In this document: piece after piece, positions 1-8,833 of the stretch
Numbering within the stretch: the stretch's first letter is position 1
How the letters are laid out: each line of letters starts with the position of its first letter
Assembly: GCF_001708965.1 (NCBI RefSeq)
Contig: NZ_LVJW01000006.1
Coordinates: forward strand, 310,001-374,000
DNA length: 64,000 nt
From: Candidatus Thiodiazotropha endoloripes
GTDB lineage: Bacteria; Pseudomonadota; Gammaproteobacteria; Chromatiales; Chromatiaceae
Direction of reading: 5' to 3'
Made by a program: the position numbers and the translations under genes
The notes under the pieces: model-generated
What the model saw: the letters and a program-made list of their open reading frames with translations, nothing else
Database searches by the model: none
What the model was told of the DNA's origin: nothing

Positions 1-67
1 CACCCTGCCGCAGCAATAACGACTGATTCGCAAATCTTATTTGTGTTGATGTGCGAACAAAGATCAT

Positions 68-1669
68 TCACTCTTCCTCAGACGATGGTAACGAAGCCTT
101 GCGGAATACCGGCAGGTCGGGGCTCTCCTCTTCATCCAGCTCCACCTTTTCGATCTTTTCGAAGCGGTTGCTGATCTTACGCGCGGAGATATTCACATCA
201 CTGACATCCTGATGAGCCTGTCCGATATGCCGGGCCAGATTGTCCATACGGTTCTGGAAGCGGCCGAAATCCTTCGACAGGGCGCGCAGATGATCCTGAA
301 TGATATGCACCTGCTCGCGGGTGGCTGCATCCTTCATCACCGCCCTGGCCGTGGTCAGTATCGCCATCATGGTGGTTGGCGAGACCAGCCAGACCCGTTT
401 GCGGAACGCCTCTTCCACCAGGTCCGGGAAACGGGCGTGGATCTCAGCGAACACCGCCTCGGCCGGGATGAACATCACTGCACCGTCGGAGGTTTCACCC
501 GGAATGATATAACGCGAGGCGATATCCTCCATGTGCTTGCGGATATCGATGCGGAACTGCCGCTGTGCCTGATTACGATCCGACTCGGGCAGCTGGTCGT
601 CGAGCATTCTCTGATAGGACTCCAGGGGAAACTTCGCATCGATCGCCACATTACCGGTGGGATCGGGCAGAAACAGCACACAATCGGCGCGACGACCGTT
701 GCTCAGGGTATGTTGCAGCGAGAAGCCGCTCTCCGGCATCACATTGCGCACCAGCGCACTCAACTGCACCTCACCAAAGGCTCCTCTGGAACGCTTGTCC
801 GAGAGCACCTCCTGCAGTGAGACCACATTGGTGGAGAGCTCGGTGATCTTCTTCTGCGCCTCGTCGATGCGGGTCAGATGGGTGAGCACCTGATTGAAGG
901 TCTCGGTGGTCTTCTCGAAACCCTCACTGAGACGCTTCTCGACCTGGCCACTGATCTCCTTCAGGCGCTGATCGGTGGTCTCGGTCAGCCCCTCGACCCG
1001 CTTGCCCAGGTTGTCCGCATGCTGGGTCAGTGCTTCAGCAACCTGCTTACGCACCTCCCCCATGCCCGACTGCAGAGTCTCATGCTGTTTGCTCATGCTC
1101 TGGGTCTGACGCTCGTCGAAAGCCTCACGCTGATGAGCCAGTGAGCGGGTCATCGACTCCCGCAGCTCGGCAAGCTTCTCCTGCTGCTGCAGGCGGCCGT
1201 CGGCCAGATTGTCGGTCACTACCTTCTTCAGGTTTTCAAACTGGGCCAGCAGATCCAGTCGCAGACGTCCCGCATCACCCCCCAGATGCTCCTTGATATC
1301 GGCAAATCGCCGGTCGAGCAGCTGGCTGAGCTTATCCGCACGCTCGAGCTGGGTCTGCTGCATGCCGTGAATCAACCTCTGCTGGGCCAACATGCCCTTG
1401 GCGATCCGTTCCGACAGCAGCTCGCGCAGTTCACTCTGCTCCTTGGCATTACGCCGCTCCATCTCATGCAACTGCTCCTGAAGCTGCTGCTGGTGGTGGA
1501 CCCGGACCTGCTGCTCCCGCTGCTGGGTATCGAGTAGCCGGGCCAGCCAGTAGAGCACCCAGCCGAGCAACAGCAGCCCTGACAAGCCGAGAATCAACAG
1601 TACCTGAAGCGGTGAAGATATCTGTGTAAACCATTCCATGACCGAACTATAACCGATACTGAGACTCAA
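68..1669 (-). CDS. rmuC: DNA recombination protein RmuC
   Basis: RmuC-family protein, 533 residues, a usual length. One hydrophobic segment lies at about residues 21-43. A long Gln/Glu/Leu-rich region (about 50-290) that looks like coiled coil follows, then the RmuC domain, where the family's conserved IDAKFPLE is seen near residue 341. RmuC is related to PD-(D/E)XK nucleases and in E. coli limits rearrangement at inverted repeats; the exact reaction is not established. The gene is divergent from mtaB, with about 95 bp between the two starts, so promoters for both probably lie at 1670-1765. An alternative start is Met11. The family assignment is firm; the role is inferred from the family. Confidence 0.92.
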   Translation of the reverse strand: MSLSIGYSSVMEWFTQISSPLQVLLILGLSGLLLLGWVLYWLARLLDTQQREQQVRVHHQQQLQEQLHEMERRNAKEQSELRELLSERIAKGMLAQQRLIHGMQQTQLERADKLSQLLDRRFADIKEHLGGDAGRLRLDLLAQFENLKKVVTDNLADGRLQQQEKLAELRESMTRSLAHQREAFDERQTQSMSKQHETLQSGMGEVRKQVAEALTQHADNLGKRVEGLTETTDQRLKEISGQVEKRLSEGFEKTTETFNQVLTHLTRIDEAQKKITELSTNVVSLQEVLSDKRSRGAFGEVQLSALVRNVMPESGFSLQHTLSNGRRADCVLFLPDPTGNVAIDAKFPLESYQRMLDDQLPESDRNQAQRQFRIDIRKHMEDIASRYIIPGETSDGAVMFIPAEAVFAEIHARFPDLVEEAFRKRVWLVSPTTMMAILTTARAVMKDAATREQVHIIQDHLRALSKDFGRFQNRMDNLARHIGQAHQDVSDVNISARKISNRFEKIEKVELDEEESPDLPVFRKASLPSSEEE

Positions 1670-1765
1670 AACGCGAGTCTCAAAGCAACTTTTATGACGG
1701 ATTGGAGTTGCAATACCCCACCATCCTCATTACCTTTGCCCATCGTTCAAAGAATCCAGTTGATC

Positions 1766-3040
1766 ATGCGCATTCATCTCAAAACACTGGGCTGCCGTCT
1801 CAACGAGGCGGAGCTCGAAACCTGGAGCCGGGAGTTTCAGGCTCGGGGCTTTCGCATCACCGGTCAGGCCGAAGAGGCGGATCTGCTGGTGGTGAACACC
1901 TGCGCGGTGACCCAGGAGGCGGTGCGTAAATCGAGGAAACTGATGAGTCGCAGCGGCCGGCTGAATCCCAATGCCCGGCTGGTGGTGAGTGGCTGCTATG
2001 CCTCCCTGGAGCCGGACCAGGCGATGAAGATGGAAGGGGTCGATCTGCTGGTGGACAACCGGGACAAGGCCCGGCTGGTGGAGATCGTCAGCGACAAACT
2101 CGATCTGAAGCTGATGCCGGAAGCCGCCATGGAGGCGGAAGCCGGCGGCATCCTGGCGCGGGGACGCCAACGCGCCTTCATCAAGGTGCAGGACGGCTGT
2201 CGCTACCGCTGCACCTTCTGCATCGTGACCCTGGCCAGGGGCGAAGAACGCAGCCGCCCGATCGAGGACATCGTCGATGAGATCAATCGCCTGCAAGGCG
2301 AAGGTATCCAGGAGGTCGTGATTACCGGGGTTCACATCGGCGGATACGGTGCAGACATCGACACCAATCTGGTCCAGTTGATTGAAGCGATACTGGCAGA
2401 TACTGAAATCCCCCGACTGCGCTTCGGCTCCATCGAGCCCTGGGATCTGCAAGCGGGATTCTGGGACCTGTTCGAAAACCCACGCCTGATGCCCCACCTC
2501 CATCTTCCCCTACAGAGCGGCGCCGACTCTGTCCTGAGACGCATGGCGAGGCGCTGCCGCAGCGATGAGTATCGTGCACTGATCATCCAGGCCAGGGAGA
2601 AACTTGAAGCGTTCAATGTCACCACCGACATCATTGTCGGTTTCCCCGGCGAGAGCGAAGCGGAGTGGCAGCAGACCCTGGAGTTTGTCGAAGAGATCGG
2701 CTTCGGTCATCTCCACATATTCGCCTACTCCCCCCGTCAGGGAACCAAAGCCGCCGGTCTGCCCGACCCAGTCAGCCGCGAACTCAAGCGCCAGCGCAGC
2801 GAAGCCCTGCATCAGCTTGGTGAAAAGATGAAACGCCAAACCCTGGAGGATTATCTGGGCAAGACCCTGCCGATCCTGGTGGAGGGTTCAGTGGAACGGG
2901 GTTTCGGTGGATACACCCCTAACTACCTGCGCGTGGAGATCGACTCAGCGACCGACAGCGAACTGGTCAACCGGATCGTACCGGTGAAACTCACCGCCCT
3001 AACTGACGATGGCAGTGCCCTGGTTGGATCTGTTGTCTAG
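1766..3040 (+). CDS. mtaB: tRNA t6A37 methylthiotransferase MtaB
   Basis: Radical-SAM methylthiotransferase, 424 residues from the ATG at 1766, predicted to convert t6A37 to ms2t6A37 in ANN-decoding tRNAs. The N-terminal UPF0004 domain carries three conserved cysteines (TLGCRLNEAE, NTCAVT, SGCYA) for the auxiliary cluster. The radical-SAM CxxxCxxC (CRYRCTFC) is near residues 145-152, and a TRAM domain ends the protein. The frame opens at 1694, but the upstream 24 residues (Pro/Ser-rich) do not resemble the family, while MRIHLKTLGC at 1766 is the normal N-terminus. The TLGCRLNEAE motif favours MtaB over MiaB or RimO. Confidence 0.9.
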   Translation: MRIHLKTLGCRLNEAELETWSREFQARGFRITGQAEEADLLVVNTCAVTQEAVRKSRKLMSRSGRLNPNARLVVSGCYASLEPDQAMKMEGVDLLVDNRDKARLVEIVSDKLDLKLMPEAAMEAEAGGILARGRQRAFIKVQDGCRYRCTFCIVTLARGEERSRPIEDIVDEINRLQGEGIQEVVITGVHIGGYGADIDTNLVQLIEAILADTEIPRLRFGSIEPWDLQAGFWDLFENPRLMPHLHLPLQSGADSVLRRMARRCRSDEYRALIIQAREKLEAFNVTTDIIVGFPGESEAEWQQTLEFVEEIGFGHLHIFAYSPRQGTKAAGLPDPVSRELKRQRSEALHQLGEKMKRQTLEDYLGKTLPILVEGSVERGFGGYTPNYLRVEIDSATDSELVNRIVPVKLTALTDDGSALVGSVV

Positions 3041-3099
3041 AACTGGTTTTTTAACAATTGCAATCCATCAATGAACACGAGTTCACAGCTACCGGGATA

Positions 3100-3140
3100 G
3101 CCCCTCTCCCCCGACCCCTCTCCCGCAAGGGGAGAGGGGA
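3100..3140. repeat. GC-rich inverted repeat (CCCCTCTCCC/GGGAGAGGGG)
   Basis: Perfect 10-bp arms at 3115-3124 and 3130-3139 with a 5-nt loop, preceded at 3101-3110 by a second copy of the left arm. This type of palindrome is scattered between genes in many gammaproteobacteria. It is located downstream of mtaB and could also end its transcript, but no T-run follows. Confidence 0.5.
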
Positions 3141-3345
3141 GCTACTCTCTCTGCCGATTTGACAGGTTGATGGTGTGTGCTTTGCTGACCCTCATCATTT
3201 GATGCACAAGGCTTTTCCATCTCTCAAATCCAAATCGGCTGAGATATCAACTGTAACCAGCCATTCATCACCATTAAGTTCGAAGTCAATGGAAAAGCAG
3301 TGATCTCAACAAAATTAAAAGTTTATCCCTGTGCCATCCATATCC

Positions 3346-4320
3346 CTAAGGCCAATGATACGTCTCAGCCACCCCATTGAAGGTCACGACATACTGAGTG
3401 CAACTGATGAATTCGATTACGGCAGTGACTCCGTTGGCTGCCTCAATCTGGATGCGGCCAGCACTGGGACGTCCTGTTTCGCAATCGAAGGTCATGGGCA
3501 CTACAGTGGTCACATGGATATAACCATGTTCGGGATCGTAGACCCGCACCGATACCAGATAACCTGACGATCCATTGCCAGAGACGCTGACTTCAGTCAC
3601 CCGATAGGTCCGGTTATCGTAGCCCTGGTAGTCGGAGTAGTATTCGCAGCTAACATCCGAACCGTCCTGGTTGGCGGCGGTACAGCTCATCTGCATGTTG
3701 AAGGTGTCACTGTAACTGCCTCCCGGGTGGTTGATGGAGACACTGAAGTGTATGTAGTTGAGGGTCAGTCGATAGCCGATACCGACTTTGGTGTAAGTCC
3801 CTTCCACCGTGCCGTGAAACACGGTTGAGTAGCTACCGTCATCGTAAGTGGTATCGCGGCTGCATTGGGTGAAAACAATACGCCAATCCCCTTCCAAGCT
3901 GAAGTCCGGGAAATCGACCACAACCGAGCCGCTGTTGCAGACTGAGCTGGAGAGATCTTCGATTCTCGCCGCCGGTTCACCCCGACCCGCCAGCAGAGGT
4001 CCGCGGCTCAGCAGATTCCCCACCAACCGGGCCATGGCTTGATTGATCTGGTCCTGGCTGACCGGTGAATCCGGGCGCTGGCTCACCACCGGAACACTGT
4101 CGGTGCTGATCGCCTGTTTCGATCCGGACGCGGCGGCTGTCGCCAGCTGATTGATATTTTCACTGGTCATCGAAGCCTGTTTGGTCTCACCGCTGTAGTT
4201 CAGGGAGGAGCTGGTGGTATCTCCGCCGTTGCTATCGGTGTTAGCGTCATTCCCACCACAGGCCAGCAGGGTAAATGTGAGCACAAACAAAGGGATCCAT
4301 CTATTGGCCACGAAGTTCAT
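3346..4320 (-). CDS. predicted lipoprotein of unknown function
   Basis: 324-residue protein with a lipoprotein signal: charged start, a hydrophobic stretch and a lipobox ending LLAC, with Cys21 as the predicted lipidated residue. The next 80 residues are Ser/Thr/Gly/Asp-rich and probably disordered. The remaining 200 residues are rich in aromatic and beta-prone residues with four to five cysteines (SSVCNSG, FTQCSRD, MSCTAAN, VSCEYYSD, FDCETG), which suggests a disulfide-stabilised beta domain in the periplasm or at the outer membrane. I do not recognise the family. It stands alone between mtaB (convergent) and the Mut7-C gene, with a palindrome 68 bp upstream. Confidence 0.75.
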   Translation of the reverse strand: MNFVANRWIPLFVLTFTLLACGGNDANTDSNGGDTTSSSLNYSGETKQASMTSENINQLATAAASGSKQAISTDSVPVVSQRPDSPVSQDQINQAMARLVGNLLSRGPLLAGRGEPAARIEDLSSSVCNSGSVVVDFPDFSLEGDWRIVFTQCSRDTTYDDGSYSTVFHGTVEGTYTKVGIGYRLTLNYIHFSVSINHPGGSYSDTFNMQMSCTAANQDGSDVSCEYYSDYQGYDNRTYRVTEVSVSGNGSSGYLVSVRVYDPEHGYIHVTTVVPMTFDCETGRPSAGRIQIEAANGVTAVIEFISCTQYVVTFNGVAETYHWP

Positions 4321-4387
4321 GATTCTTGCTCCCTAAAGTTCCTGCATCCACAAACATAATAGCCGTAGAAGCGTGGAGAGTGCAGAT

Positions 4388-4403
4388 TATTACTGCAGTA
4401 ATA
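4388..4403. promoter_or_regulatory. 16-bp perfect palindrome upstream of the lipoprotein gene
   Basis: TATTACTGCAGTAATA is a perfect dyad located 68-83 bp upstream of the lipoprotein start at 4320, in the only upstream gap. Its size and position fit an operator, but no regulator can be named. Confidence 0.25.
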
Positions 4404-4467
4404 TGCGCTCGGAGATATAAATTTTGACAGCGGTCAAACAGCTGAGTGCCGGAGATCAATCACACTG

Positions 4468-5235
4468 TTATGACACCACATCGCCAGACGACCCGTTATC
4501 TGCAACCAGCCCGGCAATCAATTTCAACAGATTACTGTAGTGACTACCCTGCCAGTAGATTTTCCGGCAGTCCCGGCAGCGCCAGAATTGATCATGTTGG
4601 CGAATAACCTGATCGGGCAGCGGCTCTTCGATGTGCTCCTTGCGGATGGCAACGATGGCGCCGTTACAGACCATGCAGCGGCTGAAAGGCCGGATCTGAC
4701 CCGTAAGATCCAAACGCTCCACCACTTCGGCCAGCTGCAGCCAGGGCTCGATGGCATGCACATAGCAACCATGGGTGATCGTTCGGCGCATCAGCAGCGC
4801 CCGGTCCCGGGTCAGCAGGATCCGTCTCTCCGAAACTGAAATCTCCACCAGCCTCTGATCGCCGATATCATTGAAGAACAGGGTATCGAAACCCAACAGC
4901 CTCAGATAGCGGGCCAGTCTCCCCAGGTGGGCATCGGTGACGAACCTGGTCGTTCGTAACGGCCGCTCCCTCAGGCGCAGCAATGGGGTGACATCCAGGG
5001 ACTCGAACTGGGGATAGACACTGATCCTCTCCCCGCCCTGAAGTTGTGGGCCAAGGTCCACCGAGATCCCGTTCACCAACACCACCTCAATCTCCGTATG
5101 GGGCACCCCCATCGATTCGATCAGATGCTTCAGACTCTCCCCGGGCTGGATCTCCCGCTCGATATCACGCTTGCGCAGAGGGCTGGGTAAAAAGTCGTTC
5201 AGCTCCTCATAGAATCGCAGCGTGACGGTCGGCAC
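4468..5235 (-). CDS. Mut7-C RNase domain protein with ubiquitin-like N-terminus
   Basis: 255-residue protein starting at a GTG whose G is shared with the TAG stop of xthA (TAGTG), so it is probably translationally coupled. Residues 1-85 look like the Mut7-C ubiquitin-like domain (VTLRFYEELNDFL start, VVLVNG in the middle). Residues 100-245 match the Mut7-C RNase domain: the opening FVTDAHLGRLARYLRLLGFD, then RRILLTRDRALL, and two CxxC pairs (CMVC, CRDC) that would bind zinc. The fold is PIN-like with acidic active-site residues. No substrate is known for the bacterial proteins. The frame extends further upstream to 5325, but that part lies inside xthA. Confidence 0.85.
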   Translation of the reverse strand: MPTVTLRFYEELNDFLPSPLRKRDIEREIQPGESLKHLIESMGVPHTEIEVVLVNGISVDLGPQLQGGERISVYPQFESLDVTPLLRLRERPLRTTRFVTDAHLGRLARYLRLLGFDTLFFNDIGDQRLVEISVSERRILLTRDRALLMRRTITHGCYVHAIEPWLQLAEVVERLDLTGQIRPFSRCMVCNGAIVAIRKEHIEEPLPDQVIRQHDQFWRCRDCRKIYWQGSHYSNLLKLIAGLVADNGSSGDVVS

Positions 5236-6050
5236 TAGAAGTCGAACTCGGCCCACACCGGACAGTGGTCGGAGGGTTTCTCCATGCCACGGATGTCGTA
5301 GGCGATACCCACGTCGGTACAACACGCCATCAGCGGTTGGGTCACCAGCATCAGGTCGATACGCAAGCCGCGCTTTGGCTCCCGGTCGAATCCCCGACTG
5401 CGGTAATCGAACCAGCTGAAGCGGTCATCCACCTCCGGTTTGAGTTGGCGATAGCTGTCCACCAGTCCCCAGTCGAGAAGTGCCTGTAACCATTCACGCT
5501 CTTCCGGCAGAAAGCTGCACTTGCCGGTCTTCAGCCAGCGTTTGGCATTGTCCGGCCCGATCCCGATATCCAGATCCAGCGGCGCCACATTCATGTCACC
5601 GATCACCATCAAAGGTTCGGATGGATCATGCTGGTTGTTCAGATAGTCGAGCAGATCGGCGTAAAACTTCCGCTTGGCCGGAAACTTCAGCTCATGATCG
5701 CGGCTCTCGCCCTGGGGAAAATAGCCGTTGAGCAGGGTGAAACTCTGCCCCTTGGGAGAGTCGTATCGGCCGATGATCATGCGCCGTTGCGCATCCTCTT
5801 CGTCGCCGGGGAACCCCTTGCTGACCTCCAGGGGAGCCGACTTGGAGAGCAGAGCCACCCCATAGTGGGTCTTCTGGCCATGATAGGCCGCCTGATAGTC
5901 GAGGGCATCGATCATCCCATGTGGGAAATCGGCATCCTGTACCTTGGACTCCTGAATCCCGATCACATCCGGATCGTAGTTGGCCTTCAGTTGCGTCAGT
6001 TGGTGCTCTCTGGCACGTATGCCGTTGGTATTGAATGAGACGATCTTCAC
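5235..6050 (-). CDS. xthA: exodeoxyribonuclease III
   Basis: 271-residue endonuclease/exonuclease/phosphatase-fold protein. It acts on abasic sites and removes nucleotides from 3' ends in base-excision repair. Visible motifs are FNTNGIRAR at the N-terminus, GIQESKV with the metal-binding Glu34, [13 protein letters not shown], a central Asn/Tyr segment ([13 protein letters not shown]) and the C-terminal [10 protein letters not shown] with the catalytic Asp-His pair. It overlaps the upstream small gene by ATGA and the downstream Mut7-C gene by one base, so the three are probably one transcript. Length and all catalytic motifs are normal. Confidence 0.93.
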   Translation of the reverse strand: MKIVSFNTNGIRAREHQLTQLKANYDPDVIGIQESKVQDADFPHGMIDALDYQAAYHGQKTHYGVALLSKSAPLEVSKGFPGDEEDAQRRMIIGRYDSPKGQSFTLLNGYFPQGESRDHELKFPAKRKFYADLLDYLNNQHDPSEPLMVIGDMNVAPLDLDIGIGPDNAKRWLKTGKCSFLPEEREWLQALLDWGLVDSYRQLKPEVDDRFSWFDYRSRGFDREPKRGLRIDLMLVTQPLMACCTDVGIAYDIRGMEKPSDHCPVWAEFDF

Positions 6051-6367
6051 CCGTTTTTCTCCCCCAGAACCTCAATTGTCTCCCGCTCACCCACCTCGAA
6101 GCCGTGCCGATAGGCCTTGCCCCAGGGCAGCAAGCGCTGCTCTTCGCCGATAGTCTCTCCCACCGGGCCCAGAGCCTCAGCCACCTGCCTGGCATAACCC
6201 AGATCACTGATCCGACGGATCATGCCGTCCGCGTAACCCCGGTTGTACCAGAGCTGCAGCTCACTCTCGGTTTCCGAGAGCTCTGCGGTTTCCGCATACA
6301 GATCCTGCGCCAGCTGCAGCAGTCGTCCGAGCAGATCCTGGTTTTTCTGAGTCATAGTATGAGCCAT
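6047..6367 (-). CDS. conserved-looking small protein, unknown function
   Basis: About 106 residues if started at the ATG at 6367; a second in-frame ATG is at 6355, and the frame is open back to 6484. The product is soluble, Leu/Glu/Tyr-rich and predicted mainly helical, with the segment [15 protein letters not shown] and a C-terminal [20 protein letters not shown] do not recognise a family. The stop overlaps the xthA start (ATGA), which supports its being a real gene and the first of an xthA operon. No clear ribosome-binding site decides between the starts. Confidence 0.6.
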   Translation of the reverse strand: MAHTMTQKNQDLLGRLLQLAQDLYAETAELSETESELQLWYNRGYADGMIRRISDLGYARQVAEALGPVGETIGEEQRLLPWGKAYRHGFEVGERETIEVLGEKNG

Positions 6368-6523
6368 TCGGCTGGAAAGAGATCGAAGCCTATCATGGGC
6401 GGCAGGCAAGATTAAGGAATAAACCTGCTCAGAAACGGTTGTAATTCCCCCAGGGTATGGCGATGATTGATCCGATATCCACACCAGCCGACTGGAACCC
6501 GTGCAGCTTAAAGAGATTCAGAG

Positions 6524-7291
6524 ATGTTGATTGCAATTTCACCCGCCAAAACCCTTGATTACGAGACACCACCGGTCACCAAAACCCATACCAAGCCCCG
6601 CTTTCTCAAGCAGTCAAAAGCGCTGATCGACAACCTGCGCAACTACTCGGCCCTGGATCTGGCGGAGCTGATGAATCTGAGCATCAAACTCTCGGAGCTC
6701 AATTTCGATCGTTACCACGACTGGAAAACCCCCTTCAACATGAAGAACGCCAAACAGGCGGCACTGGCGATGAAAGGGGATGTCTATACCGGTCTCGATG
6801 CGGAGACCCTGGACGAACAGGGCTTCGAATTCGCGCAACGCCACCTGCGCATACTCTCAGGCCTCTACGGGGTACTCAAACCCCTCGATCTGATGCAGCC
6901 ATACCGGCTGGAGATGGGCACCAAACTGCCCAATGAGGAGGGCAAGGATCTGTACGCTTTCTGGGGCGAGCAGATCACCAAATCGATCAACAAGGACCTG
7001 AAGGCTCAGGGGGACGACATCCTGGTCAACCTGGCCTCCAACGAATATTTCAAATCGATCAAACCCAAACTGGTGAACGGCCGCATCATCACCCCCCAGT
7101 TCAAGGAGAGAAAGAACGGCAGCTACCGCATGATCGGTGTATTCGCGAAAAAGGCCCGGGGCTTGATGAGCCGTTACATCATCGACAATCAACTCAGCGA
7201 TCCGGAGGATATCAAGGGTTTCGATGTGGATGGCTACCGCTTCAACAAAAAGCTCTCGAAGGACGATCAATGGGTCTTCACCCGCAGCTGA
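6524..7291 (+). CDS. yaaA: peroxide stress protein YaaA (DUF328)
   Basis: 255 residues, matching the YaaA/UPF0246 family over its full length. The N-terminus MLIAISPAKTLDYE, the central LSGLYGVLKPLDLMQPYRLEMG and NLASNEYFKSI are the family signatures. In E. coli the protein binds DNA and lowers intracellular free iron during hydrogen-peroxide stress. Its last 22 bp overlap the start of tatD, so the two are co-transcribed. The neighbouring divergent xthA cluster also handles oxidative DNA damage, which may or may not be significant. Confidence 0.92.
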   Translation: MLIAISPAKTLDYETPPVTKTHTKPRFLKQSKALIDNLRNYSALDLAELMNLSIKLSELNFDRYHDWKTPFNMKNAKQAALAMKGDVYTGLDAETLDEQGFEFAQRHLRILSGLYGVLKPLDLMQPYRLEMGTKLPNEEGKDLYAFWGEQITKSINKDLKAQGDDILVNLASNEYFKSIKPKLVNGRIITPQFKERKNGSYRMIGVFAKKARGLMSRYIIDNQLSDPEDIKGFDVDGYRFNKKLSKDDQWVFTRS

Positions 7292-8046
7292 TCGACGCCC
7301 ACTGCCACTTCGACGACGCCAGTTTCGACGTCGATCGGCAGCAAGCCCTGAGCCGCGCCGAGCAGGCCGGGGTAACACAACAGATCATCCCGGCAATCAA
7401 AGCGGCCTGGTGGCCGCGAATCAAACAACTCTGCCTGGACCACCCGGGACTCCATCCCAGCTACGGTCTGCATCCGATGTTTCTGACCGATCATCAGGAT
7501 GAACATATCGATCAACTGAGTGAGTGGCTGGCCGCCGAACAGCCGGTAGCAGTAGGCGAATGCGGACTCGATTTCTACATCGAGGATCCCCAACCCGAGC
7601 GCCAGCAAAGGCTGTTCGAAGCCCAGCTGGAACTGGCCGGACGATACGACCTGCCGGTGATCATCCACGCCCGCCGCTCCGTGGAGGAGGTGATCAATAC
7701 CCTGCGACGCTTCCCGGGCCTGCGCGGCATGCTGCACAGCTACTCGGGTAGTGAGCAACAGGCCCATCGACTGATCGAGATGGGGTTCTACCTCAGCTTC
7801 GGTGGACCGGTAACCTATGAGCGGGCAAAACGTCTGAGACATCTGGTGAAATCCTTGCCTCTGGAGTCCCTGCTGATCGAGACCGACTCACCGGATCAAC
7901 CCGACACACAGCACCGAGGCGAACGCAACGAGCCCGCCTATCTGCCACTGATTCTTGAACTGTTCAGCCAACTGCGCAGTCAGCCCGCCCAAGAGATCGC
8001 CGCACAAACCCGGCTCAATACCCAGCAGCTGTTCAGGCTCCAGTAA
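7270..8046 (+). CDS. TatD-family metal-dependent hydrolase (YjjV-like)
   Basis: 258-residue TIM-barrel amidohydrolase of the TatD deoxyribonuclease family. Metal ligands appear in order: the HxH of DAHCHFDD at the N-terminus, Glu in GECGLDFYIE, His in VIIHARRS, His in MLHSYSG and Asp in IETDSPDQP. TatD relatives show 3'-5' exonuclease or D-aminoacyl-tRNA deacylase-type activity; the YjjV branch is poorly defined. The start ATG at 7270 lies inside yaaA, and no later Met precedes the metal motif. Repeats rather than a clear terminator follow the gene. Confidence 0.88.
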   Translation: MGLHPQLIDAHCHFDDASFDVDRQQALSRAEQAGVTQQIIPAIKAAWWPRIKQLCLDHPGLHPSYGLHPMFLTDHQDEHIDQLSEWLAAEQPVAVGECGLDFYIEDPQPERQQRLFEAQLELAGRYDLPVIIHARRSVEEVINTLRRFPGLRGMLHSYSGSEQQAHRLIEMGFYLSFGGPVTYERAKRLRHLVKSLPLESLLIETDSPDQPDTQHRGERNEPAYLPLILELFSQLRSQPAQEIAAQTRLNTQQLFRLQ

Positions 8047-8081
8047 CAGAGCTTGTCCCAGTGCAGTTGTGCGGCCCAAAT

Positions 8082-8184
8082 GTGTAAACAATGAGAATTA
8101 AATAGGCCGCGAATGGATGCCAATCACCGCCAATGGCCGCAAATTGTTCTTAGTGCATATCACTGTAAGACGTCATCTCAACCC
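8082..8184 (+). repeat. 103-bp direct repeat, copy 1
   Basis: It matches 8232-8334 without gaps at 84 of 103 positions by hand count. The best-kept core is the CCAATCACCGCC...ATGGCCGCAAA segment. The unit itself contains no obvious coding potential. Confidence 0.8.
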
Positions 8185-8189
8185 TATTT

Positions 8190-8208
8190 GGTGGGGCATG
8201 GCCCCACC
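8190..8208. repeat. strong hairpin between the two direct repeats
   Basis: GGTGGGGC (8190-8197), a 3-nt loop, then GCCCCACC (8201-8208): a perfect 8-bp GC-rich stem. It is not followed by a T-run on either strand, so it is more likely part of the repeat unit than a terminator. Confidence 0.45.
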
Positions 8209-8231
8209 CTACACCTGTGTGTGGCCCTAGC

Positions 8232-8334
8232 GTGTAAAAAATGAGACTAAAAGAAGCCGCTAATGGACGCCAATCACCGCCGATGGCCGCAAAATGCTCC
8301 TAGCGCAACTCACTGTAAGGCGCCAATCCAACCC
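8232..8334 (+). repeat. 103-bp direct repeat, copy 2
   Basis: Second copy of the unit at 8082-8184, offset by exactly 150 bp, same length, 19 differences spread along the unit. The divergence indicates an old duplication or independent copies of a dispersed element. Confidence 0.8.
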
Positions 8335-8439
8335 AAAAAACGCTACTACAATTTGCGCCTCTTATTTGCGTTCATTTGAGGACTAAAACAACACAAACCT
8401 CCACAGGCTCCCAAGCCAGAATCCACCGCCTCTTAATCC

Positions 8440-8700
8440 CGTTCCGGCACGAGCGAGAAGCGCAGGCAAAAACCGATCAGCGGGCCTGACTGTTTGAGCG
8501 CAGCGAGTTTCAGGCACGCCGGTTTTTGCCGAGCATCGCAGCGGACCCGAAGGGGCGTGACGGCCGGGCGCCGTTTCTTTTGGTTACTTTTCTTTTGGCG
8601 AGAAAAGAAAAGTGACTCGCCCAGGAGGGCGAAACAGGGACTTTCCGACAAGAGGCCAATAACGAGTGGATCCACCCATCCCCCAAACTGGGCATGACTC
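8440..8700. repeat. dispersed-type intergenic repeat with 11-bp-arm hairpin
   Basis: The stretch from the GTTCCGGCACGAGCG-type start to the GGATCCACCCAT-type end resembles an intergenic repeat seen in multiple copies in many gammaproteobacterial genomes. It contains a perfect hairpin with arms at 8586-8596 (ACTTTTCTTTT) and 8603-8613 (AAAAGAAAAGT) and a 6-nt loop. Open frames on both strands through this element are often mis-annotated as genes. The family assignment is from memory and cannot be checked here. Confidence 0.5.
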
Positions 8701-8833
8701 ACGCTCCATCCATCGTTATCATGTACCCCAACAAAAAACTGCCCGCATGGAATGACACCAAACGACGCTTCAGGTTGTCGATGTCATCGGATTTGTGATC
8801 AGCAGAACACCACTTGAACATGGGGAATCATTG

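Larger units (their letters stand above)
8047..8833. other. gene-free interval with several repeats
   Basis: About 790 bp between tatD and galE without a credible gene. It contains a duplicated 103-bp unit, a strong short hairpin and a dispersed-type repetitive element, each listed separately. Short open frames here run through the repeats and are not supported. The galE promoter should lie in the last 130 bp. Confidence 0.7.

Noticed and set aside
8433-8702. Overlapping small frames on both strands before galE
   Set aside because: They run through a repetitive intergenic element and its hairpin.
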